A stretch of DNA of 64,000 bases from Camellia lanceoleosa (Eukaryota > Streptophyta > Magnoliopsida > Ericales > Theaceae): positions 204,696,254 to 204,760,253 of the forward strand of contig CM045761.1 of the NCBI GenBank assembly GCA_025200525.1, read 5' to 3'. Position 1 is the stretch's first letter. Every line of letters starts with the position of its first letter. This document shows, one piece after another, positions 39,589 to 50,790 of this stretch. The position numbers and the translations under genes are program-made. Under the pieces are notes generated by a model. The model ran no database searches. It was not told the DNA's origin and saw nothing but the letters and a program-made list of their open reading frames with translations.

Positions 39589-42585
39589 GATTCTGAGGTA
39601 ATAATATATGGTTTGGAGTCCTTATTCGCTAGCTTGGCAAGTGGAACTGGTATGCTGATCATTGCTTGAATTTGTACAACTTCAGTTAAGTGATTCATTG
39701 ATTTCACTGCTATGGTGGCCAGGATCCTTTCCATTTTTGCTTTCAACATCGGCTCTCATCGCTGCAACATGTCCAATTGAAGTCAAGTTTACTAAAGGAA
39801 GCAAAGCATTGAATGATGTTTGCATCCTGGCCGAGGATTTCCATGCACCTGGAGCCAGCTCTTTGGAAGACAACAAGAGGCGGCTAGATTGTGGCATATT
39901 TACTCTCTGTTTACTTTTGTTATTCCTAGCCTTTCTTGCAACTCTTCTTGAAGTATGCTGGAACCTTTATTATCTATTTCACTAGGAAATTTATTCTTAG
40001 TACCACCAGAAAGAGATAGACAAAAACTACCTTGGTGATTGCATTGAATTAACATAAAGTGCCCCATAATATTTTGCTAAAATTGGCCATGATTTTTTTA
40101 CTGCTTTTGACACTATTATCATATCAAAATTTAACTTCATCATCATTGCCATTTAAGCGCGTGAAGATGCTCTCAACGGTATGAAAGGTAAATATTAAAG
40201 TAGCTCAGCCCAGATCAGATCAGATCATGAAAGGTGGTTGGCAAAAAGCCAATTGCACACAAATTTGAATAAAATTGGGGCAGATGGCCAAATACATTAA
40301 AAAAAAAAAAAAAACCATTATAATGTCTCCAATGTCCATTCAAGCCTCTTTCTTTATTTCCTTTTATCTTTTTATTTTATCCATTTGTTCTAACACGCTT
40401 GTTTGTTTGTCGTATTTTCCTTCCTCAATATGTTAACAATAGCCCTACTACATTTTAATAATTTTAGGACATGTTTGATTGGATAGATTAGAACATGGGA
40501 TTGAGATTATTAATTCGTAGGTTCAATTATCCTATCTTTGTTTTAATATTTTAGTTTAGGATTATTAATTCAATGGATAATTAATCCAACAAATTTGTAA
40601 GATTATTAGTAATGGGATAGGGGTGAGATTATTAATCCAATGGATATTAATCCAATTGGATAGTGAATACCACACTAATTTAATAGGATTATTAATACTT
40701 CACTATTAGTTTTTGTGAATCAAACATGACCTTAATGCATTATTTTCACATAAAAGATCCGGTGGTAGAATATTTTTTTGTTCTAATTAAAAAAAAACAA
40801 AACAAAACAAAAAAGAAATAAATAATTAAATGGTCTAAAAAGGATAGTGGTTAGAGAATCATTCCCCACTTTTTTTTATTTTATTTTTTGTTCGGAGATT
40901 AATTCTAATGACTTCAACCCGCACCACAAGACCGGGTGGTATGCAGTTAAATGTATGGTTTTAAAATATGCTACGTAGTTGTATTCTTTAATTTTAGTGG
41001 TAGGACAATGAAAGAAATAGTGTTAGCGGGTCGATTCTTCTTGGCATGCTATGGGATAATAAGCATACTATTTTCTCAACAATCTTTTTATGCCATGGCC
41101 CCATAAAAATAAAATAAAAAAAAACTACTTTACACACAGAAAAGAAGATCTTTGTATTATAGATAAGAGCTGGAGCTTCACCCATGCTTTGAGGTCAGGC
41201 TCTCAAAATAATTCAGATTACATAATTGAGTTTCCACTTTCCAAATGAAACCCCAACTACTGCTATGCACAAGACTGACTCCGAAGGAATGAACTGACAT
41301 TTAAATACAATGCAGGATGGACTCAACAACACACACCAGAGAATATCTACATGCCCAAAATGCTGGGACAGGACTATGAGAAAAGAATCATATTTTGATT
41401 CTAATAACAAGATGTTTACAGAGTTTATTATTCCTGTAAATGGCTATAATGGTAGCCAGAAACCCATTCCAGCATACCCATCAATCCAATGACTAACTCT
41501 TCCTACCAGTCATTTGAAGCACTGGCAGTTACACAAGGGATTTAGATGCACAACAGTGAAGGAAGAACAGCAGTCCGCATCTTCCTTTGTTCCCTTCTCC
41601 ACCATCTGGAGCAGAGCGACTCAGACATAAAATGACTTCTCTGGTGAGCATGATGACTATGTATAACCTGCATAACATCAATCAATCATCATTAAGTATG
41701 AGAAGAACACTTTTTTACAACCGTATACAAGATCCCCATTGAATGGTGATCCCTAACATGGTCCGAGGAAGATTTCTTGTATCATTTGCTAGCTTTGCAA
41801 ACAGGGCATATTCCAATGCAATCAAAAAAACCTTTTTCCTACATATCAAAGTCATAAATCTCTTCTCTATTTTAGTCTTAACTTTTTTGCTTTTATTAGG
41901 CATAATTTCAAGACCATGACGCAGACCTAAAATAAAAATTCAACTTCAAAGAGCCAAAAAGTGAAGTCTCCGTGATTATTATGTTTTGTTTTTCCAGTTT
42001 TCTGCTTGGAATATGTTATGTTTATGCCCAACTTTTTATGCAAATTAGGCCATTCCCATTTGTATATGTACACACTACCATCTTGCTCATGATCATATTT
42101 CTAATGATTAAAGCACTTGCATTCCTAAAATTACTTCATGAATTAATTAGTTGATGGCTTCATACAACCCTATACTTTTTTCATTCCCCTCCAGGGATGG
42201 GAGGTTTATTTGGTTGATGGTTGCACATGGCTCTTTGTTTTCTTCTCCTGGTGTGTGATTAAAAGTTCACTTTTGTATTCCCCCTCTAAATTGACAAAAT
42301 TTATTCTCTCATGTTATACTTACGTCCAATGTGCAATAGGCAGGATGTGAATTGCATACCTCTAGAATGCGAAATGATAATTTGCAAGGCTAGATTCAAC
42401 TCCCGCCACTCAAGTAGCAGTACCGATGCTCTTAGTCCTGCTGCAATCTAAGGATACCTGCAAATGACATTAAAACGAAAATATCCATCCAGAAATCATA
42501 CAGGTGGAAAGGACAAGCAAAACAATATAGAGAATTTAATCCCCAGAACTGAGTGTTACCAAAGGGTCTCACCTTGATTAAACCC
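39589..42585. other. Convergent intergenic DNA between PsbP-domain and RRM genes
   Basis: Starts with the PsbP-domain gene's 3' UTR. ORFs at 39662-39985 (plus) and 39516-39897 (minus) overlap each other and match no family I know. Contains a PIF/Harbinger-type MITE (40467-40731). 41.2-42.5 kb may include 3'-UTR exons of the RRM gene: a minus-strand acceptor TTTGCAG|GTATCC lies near 42460. No other gene is supported. Confidence 0.4.
40467..40731. mobile_element. Tourist-like (PIF/Harbinger) MITE
   Basis: A 265-bp element. The left end GGACATGTTTGATTGG mirrors the right end (reverse complement GGTCATGTTTGATTCAC). It is flanked by the trinucleotide TTA on both sides (40464-40466, 40732-40734), as expected for PIF/Harbinger. 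Internally rich in 'attattaat' and 'ccaatggat' motifs. Confidence 0.65.
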
Positions 42586-45500
42586 TCACCCTGCTGTTTG
42601 GTCAGAACCGCTACCTTGCATGAACTGAGGAGAATGAGCAGGAACTATAAACTGTGGTTGGACTGGAACGGGTGCAGCCATACCTGAAAGCAGGAGCACA
42701 TGCCTCGTTAATTTTTCCAACACAATGCTCATATAAATATATCATTTAAAAGGGATCTCAATTGTCTCTCCATTCATCCTTTCATTCTTTGTCAACTATA
42801 TCTGTCTATATGTGCTAAAAAGGTGTCAACAATTTGCACCATTATGAATTTATACCAGTTCTACAAAAACAGATGTTATTTAAATAGAAATATAAATGTG
42901 TAGAGATGTATGAGTATGGTTCATGTGTTATAAAGGAACAAGAAACAGCTTCAAAAATATCTTTGCCTGTAGGATATTGTGCATGAATTGTGGGAATAGG
43001 CGAAGTTGTTATTGCATTGACACTGGGCCCACCAAATTGCACAATCTGATGACCTGGCATTGTATAGCCCTGCATCGTATTATAACCTTGACCACCAGGA
43101 ATAGTCTGACCCAACTGGCTATAAGGGTACATAGCTGGGTTAACTGTTCCAGGTACACCATATAAATGAAGGTACTGTTGCCCCACATATGGGTTGTAAA
43201 CACCCTAAAAGAAAGATGCCAACAAACACATCAGGAGCAAGTTGGCATTATAAGAATAAAAAAGTATGCACGCTTTCTTGCCCTAATAAAAGATTAAACT
43301 TCAAATGCCATTTTGGGACAGTATTAACCTGTGGGTAGACGTATTCAGGACCATATGTTGTATACCTGCACAAACAAAAAACATTGCATGTTTTGAAAAA
43401 AACTAACATCTCAATGTAGCAGCAGTATGTATCTTGGAGACATGATATTGCATGAAAACAAACACCACATGAGACTCATAAGTCATCAGTGTAAGGACCA
43501 GGGGGTTCTAGTAAATCTTAATGAACCATACTAGGTCTAGCAATAGCATGAAAGATAATTCAAGAGGATAATGAGCTGAAAACCCCAAATCTGATGGGGG
43601 TTTCCTTTCCTTCATTCTCTAGAGTTCTCCTATTAGCAATATTATGTATAGAAAAAAAGGTTACATTGTCCACACTGTGGGTGATGCTAGTGGATGTGGG
43701 ACACCAAATTTAACCAGGTTGGGATATTAAAGAAAATTGAGATGATGACCCTTGACTGAACATAATGACAAAATAATATTCATGTAGCTGACACCAAGCA
43801 GTAGGGAAAAATGATTAGTTGAGAGTTGGGTCGTGTTTAGCAAAGAAAGGTAAACTCAGAGTGATGGTGAGCATGACACAGCCCAATTGATAGAATATTC
43901 TTGTTTTTCTTTCCGTCTAGTGTACTCCTATTTAAATGATCAAACATGTGAGTATTTAATTAAATGGTAAGCAAGTATGTTTGTCCGTACATATATTATC
44001 GAGTGTTAATGTGGAAAGACACATTCAAATATGCTCGTGTATCGTTCAACTATGCTCTTCTAGAAGGTACATTAGCAGAATGAAGCACACTCATCTGTAG
44101 TGTTATCATGTTATAAACTATAACAAACAACAAAGCAAGGCATATGAATAACATGTGAATAAAGAATTTATATTGATGCGATGCCACAAACAAAGCTGGA
44201 ATAAGGCAAGCTCCAATTTAGTAACTCCTTGGAGGTTTAAACTTTTAAAAATATATGATGTACACGAACAGGTTAACATTTTGCACTTCACACTTAAGGA
44301 GTCTGAACATGATGGATCCAGCCAAACAATCGGACTGTATTGTAGACAACATTATGAATTTTTCGCTCTGGCAAGCACTAATTACCCATATGGAGGATAC
44401 AAATATCCTTGTTGGTAGCCGAAAGAAACTGGTTGCTGGTGGCCAAAAGTTCCAACGTAAGCCCCGCGGGCAGCTGGGACACTTCCAATATAAGGTGTCG
44501 GTGATCTAAGACGTCCTAGAAGCAACAACAACAGATATTGGAACATTAATGCATTTCAGCTTGATTGGAACATTGGGTAATAAGGTTCACATAAACTGTT
44601 AGATTGTAGATTATTTTGATACTGAAGACAAGAAATCCCTCTTAAAACTGTTAATGTTAGGTAAACAACTGATTTTCACCAACCCATTTGTTATAAACTA
44701 TTGAAGTGTAATCCAGTTAGAAGTTGCCAACAGAGTGACCAAATGATAAATGTGGTCAATTTGATTGACGTTCCAGTCTGATTATAAGAAAATTTTCCAA
44801 TAAATTTCAACTTAAACCATTGTCGGCATTGAAGCAAAGAATAATTTAGGAAAAATACAAAGAGTGTAGTCATGTTGAGAAGCAAGTATACTATACACAG
44901 AGTATGACTCCATTTATTGTGTATTTGTCTTCACAAAAATGACAATCCTACATGGCATAATTAATAAGACAAAATCATTTAAAGATGCTGAAAAGGCAAG
45001 TGATCCCATAGATAAGTAAGTTGCTTGGACAGAAAACGGAAAGAGAATGAAGGAAAAAACAAAACAAAAAAAAAAAATTATCATTCTTTTTCCTTGAGGT
45101 TTTTAATGCAAAACTGCAACAAGGTTTTTGACCCCCCTTCCACAAGTGCCGGAGCACAAGAAATGCAAGCGAAGTTAGAACAGTTACAAAGACATTAACA
45201 TTAGTCAATTAAAAGAATTGAATTATGATTTTACATAGATAAATCAGATAAGATTTGATTACCAAAAGGCAGAGAAGGCCCAGGGCGTCCGAGCGAAGCC
45301 AAATTACAATTTGCTCGCCTGCCATCAATAATTGGAGTTGGATCAGCACAGGCCCTTCTTGCAGACTCAGGGTCACGGAAAGTCACCTAAAACCCTCCAT
45401 ACAAATACCAATAAGAACCAAGTCATTCAACATGAACGACTATACAAAGTTCATTCTTCAAACCAGAAATGCAACCAGAATTGATAGAATTTTAATAAAA

Positions 45501-45799
45501 AAATTCAAATTTAATAATAAAAATACTGTTGGGGGATCAATATCACGAAAAACACTCACAAAACCGTAGCCCTTGGATCGGCCGGTGTTCTTATCGGTGA
45601 TAACGACGGCCTCGAGGATCTCACCGAACTGGTCGAAGTAGCGGTGAAGAGTATCGCTCTGAGTCTCCCAAGCGAGGCCTCCGACGAAGACCTTGGTGTA
45701 AGTGGTGTCTCCAAAAGGGGAATTCAAGAATTGGAACCCTGAACTCGAACTCGATCCTGATCCTGAACTCGGACCTGGAATCGGCGGCTGGTGCGCCAT
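42586..45799 (-). CDS. Single-RRM RNA-binding protein (RBM24/ARP1-like, plant type)
   Basis: Six exons, read on minus: 45799-45560, 45386-45263, 44515-44386, 43365-43329, 43204-42967, 42683-42586, together 288 aa with all phases matching. A Ser/Gly/Pro-rich start is followed by one RRM at about residues 35-112. RNP2 is VFVGGL (37-42). RNP1 KGYGFVTF (76-83) is split by intron 1. AETQ-type helix residues and RRANCNLA close the domain. The C-terminal two-thirds is Tyr/Gln/Gly/Pro-rich (YGYQQ..., [17 protein letters not shown]), a disordered prion-like tail typical of this plant family. The role is probably mRNA binding in splicing, stability or localisation; the target is unknown. Intron 5 has a GC donor (ACAG|GCAAAG). 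The ATG is preceded by a GA-rich leader near 46 kb. Confidence 0.9.
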
Positions 45800-47667
45800 G
45801 AATATTGAGACTTTTTTTTGCTTGTTTGTATGCTAACAAAAAGAATAAATTTAGATTCGCCCCAACAAACAAAGGAATCAGCGAAGTATCAAATGAACAC
45901 TTGGCCTGATCTTTCGAGAAAAACCCTATCAAAACCCTAGATTTTTTAAGAAGAGAGAGAGAGAATCAAAACGAATTTACATGGGATTTGGAATAACAAC
46001 AGAGGAGGCTAGTTGTGATTTGAAAGAGAGAGAGAGATCGGCGAGCACAGTGATCAAGAGAATAGACATAAGAATCATACTGAGAGAGAGAGAGAGAGAG
46101 AGAGAAACCCTAGAATTGAGGTGGAAAAAGGACGAGGTCAGAAGAGGAAAGGTCGGTGGTGCGATTGGCTGTACAACAGAACATGCAAGATTATTGTGGG
46201 AGAGAAAAAAAGGTATTCACTTCCCATTCCCATACAGCAGACAGAGAGAGAAAGAGAGAGGAGTAGAATCTTTTTTAAGGAGAATAGATTAGATTAGATT
46301 ATCAATATGCCATATTGGGGGAAGACGGGGATGCGATTTTTGATTTCTACTGTTAAAAATTTAAGGAGGAGAGTAACAATTATTGGGGAAGATCCTCGTA
46401 ATTTTTCCCCAACAACATAAAAAAGTTATACGACTGCTCTAGTTTTACGATCATTATAGGAGTACAGTACTAATTTCTTGTCTTAAATTAATATAAAAAC
46501 GGGGAAGAAGAGATAATAAAATTGAATTTGGAAGTGATGCCTATCCACAACAAAAGGGTTTTGCTTAGACTGATGGATGATAAGCCTGTTTTATGTTGTC
46601 TTTTACAAGGAAAATAGTTGTTAAAGACTCTTCTTTTTTTTATTTATATAAATTATAATTATTTCATAAATTATAAACAAACATCATATTCTTATGTTGT
46701 GTTTGGTTTTGAAATTTGAGGATAGATTTAAAAAAAAAAAAATTAAGTAAAATGTAAATAAAATATATTTATATTTTACTTAATTTCACGCACTTTTTTT
46801 ATTTTTCTTTCCAAATTACTCTCTAAATTCTCTAATCAAACACAGCGTTTACGAATTATTTTCAACAGAATCCTTATTTAAGTTTTTTGCTAAATTGAGG
46901 AATTAATTATTCCCGATACACTTTCTGGTAGAGCCCCTAAACACTTTTTTAAATTTAAGATTGTTATAGCGTCGTGTCGTATTATTTATAGAGAGTCATT
47001 GTAACTCCTTCAAATATATATAAAAAAATAAAATAAAATTTACCATGTGCTGCTGCACAGCTTTGAATTTTATTTTTTTTTTAAAAATCCATAATTAAAA
47101 ATAATATTTTAATAGAATATTATAAAAATAATATTTATAAATAACTTCTCAAATTGCATCAAATTTGATTACGGTGGTACTACATGTACTAATTAATGGA
47201 CATACTAGTATACCAACTAGGTTATGCCATTATTACTGACCCTACTATTATACAAATTATAAATATTTAAAATCTCTAAAATTATGCCACATTATCTGTT
47301 ATTATACTAGTTAATACATTAATTAATAGTAGTATTATTCATTTGATTAATATAAAGACAAACTTGATTTATAATTTTAAATTTTTTTTATAAAATTATT
47401 TTTACTGCATAAGCCTAGTATGTACAAGTAACAACAATAATAAGAGACAGAGCACTTGTTTGATTTGTATCTTAATATATTATTTTTGAAAAAAAAATTT
47501 AAATTTTGTTTGGTTCAAATTTTTTGTAAAATTTTTTCAAAATTATTTTCTCTCTCCTACACATCAATCAATCACTTTTTCTTTTTCCTCTTTCATTCTC
47601 AATAACTTTTTTTCTCTCACATTGTTGGCTTTTTGACTTTCGAAGGTTATTATTATAATTTTGAGCG
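45800..47667. other. 5' leader/promoter of the RRM gene and AT-rich flank
   Basis: (GA)n tracts at about 45951-45964 and 46081-46105 look like the leader of the minus-strand RRM gene. Further right are a possible TTA-flanked MITE at about 46694-46848 (ends TGTTGTGTTTGGTT and AATCAAACACAGCGT) and the MITE copy at 47172-47340. No coding region is supported. Confidence 0.45.
47172..47340 (+). repeat. Palindromic AT-rich MITE, copy 2
   Basis: Same family as the copy at 31881-32053, in the opposite orientation. The inverted ends read ggtggtactac at left and gtagtattattc at right, with the shared core near 47255. Confidence 0.55.
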
Positions 47668-48500
47668 TGCCAACAAAGATTAATCAGTCCTTACAGAAAA
47701 TTAATTGCCAACCAATTATTAGACGATTGTGTTTTAAGTTCTTTCAGCTTCAACGAAGAGGACTTTTACTGGTGCCTTTGTTTTAGGAGAATTAAGTAAG
47801 CAACAATTAAATGAAGAACAATTGCAGCATTTTATTAAACAAAATGAAAAACTTACAATGATCCAATTCAGCCTCATAGAGATTTACAACAACAAGTTAT
47901 TCGAAAACTACTTCTATAAACGAAATGCAGTGTAGAAAATTGAAGTAAAGAACAAGAAATGTAAAAACTGGAAAGAAATAAAATAGATAAAATTGGTTTT
48001 TTGGATCTGAGTCTGAGGGCACTTTCTGGGGCCTTCTCTGCTATTTATACTTCTCAATGACAATCGTCGAACTACATTTCTAACCGTCGAACCATCCCTC
48101 CATGGTCACTGATCATGTTGCCTTATAGTTAGCTCCACTATGCCATATCTGCAGTTAGGCTTTCCTCTTGATTTTGAATTTAAATATGAGTAACCGTTGA
48201 AGCCACGTCATATTGCATCTCTTTGCTGATCCAATGTTATGTAGATCTACAAAAACCAATACTAACTGTCACGTGTATGATTATGATTGAAGATTTAAAT
48301 TGACTTCCATATTGCCCTCATCTTGCCACGTGTCGAACTGTAATTAGCTTATACAAAATATGTAGTTAACATTACCCATCGCACTAATATACCTAATACT
48401 TGGTGATATTAGTGGATCAATGTATTTTACCCACGTCTTAGAACGTGCATGGGCTCTGTATTTTCCAGAAATGCAACCGTCGTTCATCAATGAACATTTG
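47668..48500 (-). repeat. Putative 3' LTR of the Tat element (ends approximate)
   Basis: On the minus strand this stretch carries a TATA-like TATAAATAG at about 48052-48044. An AATAAAA signal follows about 210 bp downstream (near 47837). This TATA then poly-A-signal layout fits an LTR. The left end may be TGCCAACAAAG at 47668. Neither end can be proven without the 5' LTR, which is outside the window. Confidence 0.4.
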
Positions 48501-48569
48501 CATTAAATTCTTTTCTATCCCTTGAACATTCCCACTATCTCAATATTCGAAAAGACTGATACATTTTTT

Positions 48570-49835
48570 ATGGCCAAGCCAATCTTTTCTTATATTGATC
48601 AAGCATATGAAGAGTTATTTGATGATGTTGTTCGTCCTCGAAAGAACCATCATGCATTGATTAGCCACCTTTATCCACCTCCATTTATACAAGTTATGGA
48701 AGCTTTCGCAAATCACCGACCTTCGAAACAAAAACCTATTGCTTACGATTCTTTGGAATACAAATTGGTAATCATGGATATCAGAAGCTCTTCTTCTACA
48801 ACAAAGCCTTTTGCATGGGATGAAGCTGCTGCTTCTTCTTCTTCTACGAGCTCTGGCTGAGGAACTTGGCCTACCCATACTCAACCTTAGACGAGGGAAC
48901 GCATTCATCACCGATTCCCAGAATTTGATGATCCTCTTAAAATCCCTTATTCCAAACGCAGTTCTATAGTATACCCATATGTTCCTATCAACTGAATACA
49001 CAGTCTTGAGGACAATCTGCTTTCATCATGGTATACTTCTACCTTACCATCTCGGATGGTTCAAAGTGTCCAACGTCCTGGTGAAGCTTTAGGGATCAGT
49101 CCTGCGCTTTTAGCCAAAAAAGCAAAACTTTGTACCTCCGATTGGCTAGAATGTGTGGCCAGACCTGAATTCTTAGATTCAATCAGGGGACCTCCGACTG
49201 CTCCTCCCCTGCCTTCCAATCCAAATTGGATTGATGAGTTGAGACTCACTTTTTCTGAGGGCTAATACTTCACCCCTTACCAAGTCCTAGTGCCTCCAAC
49301 TCCTTACCAGCAGTTTAGGGCTCAGACATTACTTGCTGCTTTCTCCCATTTATCTTTTGAAGTCCTTCGATATGACATTCCCCACAAAAACTTTCTATGG
49401 GCTTGTGACATTATGTCTCGAAGTCATCACCTTAACCCAGTGGCCTAAATAGAACTTTATACCTTTTTAGACCAATTTCCTCTCCTGCTCAACTGGCACT
49501 TCCAGGCTTCCATTACTAGAGAAGTTCTAGATGAAGCTTTCTCTGCTCGAATTTAGATTCAATATGAGGCAGAGAACCTCCTTGATGACTATGAGGCCTT
49601 CAGGAGCCTAGATTCTGAGCATGGCGAGGATGTTGCAATGAACGAAGTGTATGAAGAAGAGAAGATGGATGCAACTGATAAAGCCTTAAAACAAATAGAG
49701 TTCGAAGTGAAAACCCAACAACTCACTTCTCAATTAAGGGCTTATCAATTAGATAAACCAAACCTGGACAAGATAGAGGATAGAGTAGGAAAAGAGTTTT
49801 CATTTATTGAATTTTGTTGGACTATGACCTTGTAA
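48570..49835 (+). pseudogene. Unrecognised antisense ORF of the Tat element (about 421 codons, six nonsense codons)
   Basis: One uninterrupted reading frame runs from ATG 48570 to TAA 49833-49835. It is broken only by six premature stops (first at 48858-48860; others near 48890, 48993, 49263, 49446 and 49553) and no frameshift. The predicted protein starts MAKPIFSYIDQAYEELFDDV. It has a Ser-rich stretch near residue 90, a Pro-rich segment (PPTAPPLPSNP) near residue 215, aromatic-rich blocks (FLWACDIMSRSHHLNP, FPLLLNWHFQ), and an acidic, probably coiled-coil C-terminus (YEEEKMDATDKALKQIEFE). I do not recognise the family. It lies antisense to pol and in the same direction as the mobile-domain ORF downstream. 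The preserved frame argues it once coded for protein; its function is unknown. Confidence 0.5.
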
Positions 49836-50790
49836 CTCTGTCCATTCCTTATTTCTACAAAATCGAGAATGTAATCAAATAAATTCTAGTGTAAACAACA
49901 TTTATCAATAAAACTGGGCTTTCCGAATTTCATTTGTTAGATTCTGATTTAACATCCTAATTGTAAACTGTATGGCTAATGTGTTATAACTCTACCCCAA
50001 CTCAAACTCTTCTAAAGTGTGAAGCTTTTTCTTTTGAGAAAACAATTTTTTCCTTTCATACCAACTCTAGGACTAACATAATTCTTCAGCCATTACCTTC
50101 GAATTAACCAATTTTATCCTTCGAAACTTGATTTGATCATATTCAATTCCCTAACATATGGTCAATACAATCAAGTAATTTCAAATCAACTAATTTTTTG
50201 TTTCAAACAAACAGCCTATATTTTCCAAAATATGGAAACCTCTCTTATGGACTGCACTGTTTTATTCGAAAAAAATGATTTCCTCTATATACTATCAAAC
50301 CAACTATTGGTTTAAAACTTAGAACAAACAATTTCTAATCATAAGGTATTTCAAGTTTAGGATCTTACTCTCATTAAGAAACCTAAAAAAACAGGTTCGT
50401 AATCCTTTTAAAGTAAACCAATACCTAAGCATTCTTTTACCATGAGGTGTGGAATGTGCTTCGAAGTTGACTTCCTACTTTCGAAGTCGTTCGTCATTTG
50501 ATTTTGGCGCCAAAACTTGGCTTCGAAGCCAAATATTTTTATTTCGAAGCGGACATCAATATTTGAGATGCGTTTTCCTTCATAACTATCAATATTGAAG
50601 GAAGCTTTTCGCATCCGTACTTTTAATACTCCTTTACAAATTCCGCCTACATAAAACAATTGAGTATATTTTTTTAGACACAAAGGTTTTAAAAAAAACC
50701 CCTTTTATTTTGTACTCTGAACTCACTCGCCTGCCTAACACAATAACCTTTCACTTCTATTGAACTTCCTTTTCTTGTTGCTCGTCACCA
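49836..50790 (+). promoter_or_regulatory. Spacer between the two antisense ORFs with palindrome cluster (candidate antisense promoter)
   Basis: Non-coding, AT-rich, about 950 bp. At 50502-50515 is the perfect palindrome TTTTGGCGCCAAAA, which contains an E2F-type TTTGGCGC site on each strand. It is followed at once by the perfect 16-bp palindrome TTGGCTTCGAAGCCAA (50517-50532). Further TTCGAA cores lie at about 50460, 50481 and 50543. The mobile-domain ORF starts 276 bp downstream at 50791. Promoter activity is inference. Confidence 0.4.

Noticed and set aside
39516..39985. ORFs on both strands just past the PsbP-domain gene
   Set aside because: They overlap each other in opposite frames, lie in the 3' UTR region and match no family I know.
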